Below, piece after piece: positions 62,578-64,000 of a DNA stretch of 64,000 nt (its first letter is position 1; each line of letters opens with the position of its first letter). This DNA is from Nocardiopsis sp. YSL2 (GTDB lineage Bacteria > Actinomycetota > Actinomycetes > Streptosporangiales > Streptosporangiaceae). The notes beneath the pieces were generated by a model. That model was not told the DNA's origin. It did no database searches and was given only the letters and a program-made list of their open reading frames with translations. The stretch is taken from NCBI RefSeq assembly GCF_030555055.1, contig NZ_JAMOAO010000001.1:2914001-2978000 (forward strand), in the 5' to 3' direction. A program made the position numbers and the translations under genes.

Positions 62578-63015
62578 TCATGCCCGCACACCCGACAGGT
62601 GCGCAGAATTCTCATGGCGGCGCTTCAGCCGTTCCTCCCAGTAGCCGGGCCGCATCCACGGCAGCACGTCCTCGCGCACGCGCGGCGGCTTCGGGGCCGG
62701 GGGACGCAGGTTGGTGACCTTCGCGAAGTAGTGGTCGAGGCGACGCAGGGCCGCGGGGGTCAACTGACGGGGCAGGGACGCCAGATGCCGACTGCTCAGA
62801 CCGTCACGCTGGGCGGCGCCGACCCGCGCCGGGGCCTCGTACCGCCACGTGCCCAGGTACGGGTACACGCGGATTGCGGCGGCCACCCGAGCCCCATCCA
62901 TGACCCGCAGGTCCACCGCCCAAGGGGACCCGTCACTGGTGGTTTCCGCGACCGGTTCCAGGCCGATCTGCTCGGCGGCGGCGATGATGCGGACGACGTC
63001 ATTGGCGGTGGCCAT
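62578..63015 (-). CDS. Hypothetical protein, 145 aa
   Basis: ATG 63015 has GAGGAG upstream. N-terminal ATANDVVRIIAAAEQIGLEP, then a beta part (WAVDLRVMDGARVAAAIRVY) and a basic C-terminus (PWMRPGYWEERLKRRHENSA). No recognised family; soluble. Confidence 0.65.
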   Translation of the reverse strand: MATANDVVRIIAAAEQIGLEPVAETTSDGSPWAVDLRVMDGARVAAAIRVYPYLGTWRYEAPARVGAAQRDGLSSRHLASLPRQLTPAALRRLDHYFAKVTNLRPPAPKPPRVREDVLPWMRPGYWEERLKRRHENSAHLSGVRA

Positions 63016-63060
63016 GCTGCTCCTCGTGGACTTCGGGGGGTGGCTCAGGACGTGGCTGGG

Positions 63061-63099
63061 GCCGCGCGCCGAGGACAAGGGGACGGCTCGACGCGCGGC
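63061..63099 (-). terminator. Hairpin between 63105 and 63015 genes
   Basis: GCCGCGCG (63061-63068) pairs with CGCGCGGC (63092-63099), with additional CGAG/CTCG pairing inside. It is the fourth strong hairpin separating single minus-strand genes in this arm. Confidence 0.55.
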
Positions 63100-63104
63100 C
63101 GGTC

Positions 63105-63377
63105 TTAGGTGGTTGGCAGGTGCTCCAGCGGGGACTCCCAGGAGACTGGCGGGAGGCGGTCCTGGGAGGTTCGGCAGACGCGGACTTGGACGCCGTCGCG
63201 GGCGCCGTAGACCTCACCCGGCTTCTCCCAGGTGGAGCCGAGGTGCTCCACGGTCACGTGATGTGCGCTGGCCCACTGCCGCAGGGACTTCATGTCCGGG
63301 AGCTCGTGCACCTCGACGACGGTGCGCACGCGCGGCCGCGTGCGGCACTTCGGGGCGTGATCGGTCATCGCCGTCAT
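63105..63377 (-). CDS. Hypothetical protein, 90 aa
   Basis: ATG 63377 overlaps the stop of the upstream gene (ATGA); M4 at 63368 is an alternative. RVRTVVEVHELPDMKSLRQW, ASAHHVTVEHLG and DGVQVRVCRTSQDRLP give a small alpha/beta domain. Unknown. Confidence 0.6.
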   Translation of the reverse strand: MTAMTDHAPKCRTRPRVRTVVEVHELPDMKSLRQWASAHHVTVEHLGSTWEKPGEVYGARDGVQVRVCRTSQDRLPPVSWESPLEHLPTT

Positions 63378-63646
63378 GGGGTCACCGCTTCGTCGTCGAC
63401 GGGCGCGATCTCGTAGGTGACCGCGAGCTCGGGGTCGGCGTCGGCCTGCCTGATCAACTCCGCCAGGCCGACGGCGGTGGCGTCAGGCGAACCGGCCGAG
63501 CCGAGAACCCCGCGGATGTACAGGGCACGGGCCGCGAGCAGCTGACGCCGCTCCTCCCATGCGTGCGGGGCGGCGGGTGGGGGAGTGAGGGTGGCCTCGA
63601 TCGCGTCCAACAGCTCGCGTGTGCCCTGGTCGATGCGGTTGCTCAT
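63374..63646 (-). CDS. Hypothetical helical protein, 90 aa
   Basis: ATG 63646 overlaps the upstream stop and has GTGAGG upstream. RELLDAIEATLTPPPAAPHA, WEERRQLLAARALYIRGVLG and DATAVGLAELIRQADADPEL are helical; the end is acidic. Unknown. Confidence 0.6.
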   Translation of the reverse strand: MSNRIDQGTRELLDAIEATLTPPPAAPHAWEERRQLLAARALYIRGVLGSAGSPDATAVGLAELIRQADADPELAVTYEIAPVDDEAVTP

Positions 63647-63789
63647 CGGAGCCTCACCGCCATAAGGCACAGGCTGATGGTGCCGGTCGCAACGGCTATC
63701 AGGAGGTCCTCGGGCACGGACACCGACCCGGGAGTCGGTTCGGGGGCGTAAGGGCGCACACGCATGCGGCGTCGTGACAGGCGCGTCAT
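63643..63789 (-). CDS. 48-aa membrane protein
   Basis: ATG 63789 overlaps the upstream stop and TGA overlaps ATG 63646, so it is embedded in an overlapping operon. Basic start (MTRLSRRRMRVRPYAPEP) and one membrane helix (LLIAVATGTISLCLMAV). Unknown. Confidence 0.55.
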   Translation of the reverse strand: MTRLSRRRMRVRPYAPEPTPGSVSVPEDLLIAVATGTISLCLMAVRLR

Positions 63790-64000
63790 GCTGCCACCTG
63801 CCCTCGGCCCGTCGCGTGGCGGGCCTGAGCCCGCCGCGAGAAGTCGATCGCCAGGGCGGGCTCTGCCGGGCGAGTGGCGCGGGACTGCAGCGGCAGGTCC
63901 GGTGCCCGGCGCCCGGTCATCATGCTCGGCAGGATGACGCGGACGGGGCCGGTGGCTGGCGCGGGGCCGGGCTCGGACCGGTCACGGTCACGGCGCCTGC
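63786..64000 (-). CDS. C-terminal part of a gene entering from the right edge
   Basis: The last 70 codons before TGA 63786-63788 are visible: basic/Pro-rich (DRSEPGPAPATGPVRVILPS) then TRPAEPALAIDFSRRAQARH. The start lies beyond the window, so the family cannot be judged. The ATGA overlap shows that it is the upstream member of the minus-strand operon. Confidence 0.5.
   Translation of the reverse strand, partial: RRRDRDRSEPGPAPATGPVRVILPSMMTGRRAPDLPLQSRATRPAEPALAIDFSRRAQARHATGRGQVAA

Overview
The window is almost entirely one tailed-phage genome (siphovirus-like, HK97-type head) of a high-G+C actinomycete. Reasons: very G+C-rich DNA with G/C in nearly every third codon position; actinomycete families (WhiB, BldC-like, DUF397, DUF6907, DUF2637, an Lsr2-like domain); and a complete head, tail and lysis module of actinobacteriophage type. 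Streptomycetales or Streptosporangiales (for example a Nocardiopsis relative) fit best, but this is inference. No integrase, tRNA, CRISPR array or attachment site was seen.

Layout. (1) 1-645: an XRE-type repressor-like gene on the minus strand and a Cro-like gene on the plus strand diverge from an AT-rich region with two perfect 11-bp palindromes. The first ~2.66 kb contains many single-base frame disruptions. (2) 0.9-28.4 kb: about 60 mostly small rightward genes, nearly all joined by ATGA, GTGA or TGATG overlaps. Recognisable members are a Rad52-like annealing protein, a PP-loop (PAPS-reductase-like) enzyme, a WhiB regulator, a replication initiator carrying iteron-like 7-bp repeats inside its gene, a DnaC-type helicase loader, an Xis-like protein and a MazG-like pyrophosphohydrolase. 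Many others are Cys-rich small proteins of unknown role. (3) 28.5-30.2 kb: a divergent gene pair of lower G+C, one a PLD-like protein and one with a C-terminal hydrophobic segment. It is the best candidate here for an undescribed immunity or defence unit. (4) 30.4-31.7 kb: a largely non-coding stretch with repeated GGGCACACAC motifs and an HNH gene, a plausible packaging region. (5) 31.7-54.4 kb: terminase, portal, protease, capsid, connectors, a three-gene glycosyltransferase / nucleotidyltransferase / FkbM methyltransferase cassette, tail tube, tail-assembly chaperones with a -1 frameshift, tape measure with an NlpC/P60-like domain, minor tail proteins, holin and endolysin. Hairpin terminators subdivide the operon. 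(6) 54.5-64 kb: a lysogeny-like arm with minus-strand genes (lipoprotein, DUF2637, DUF6907, DUF397 and unknowns), a plus-strand DUF932 gene and a small HTH gene that share an operator, and an IS30-family insertion that split a terminator hairpin.

How it works together (inference): the left divergent regulators choose between rightward early expression and leftward maintenance. Replication uses initiator plus loader with host polymerase. Virions are assembled from the late operon and may be glycosylated. The prophage-expressed arm (lipoprotein, DUF932, DUF2637) and the PLD pair would act in the lysogen. With no integrase visible and a DUF2637 gene of plasmid/AICE type, a circular phage-plasmid is a reasonable alternative to an integrated prophage; the sequence beyond both window edges would decide.
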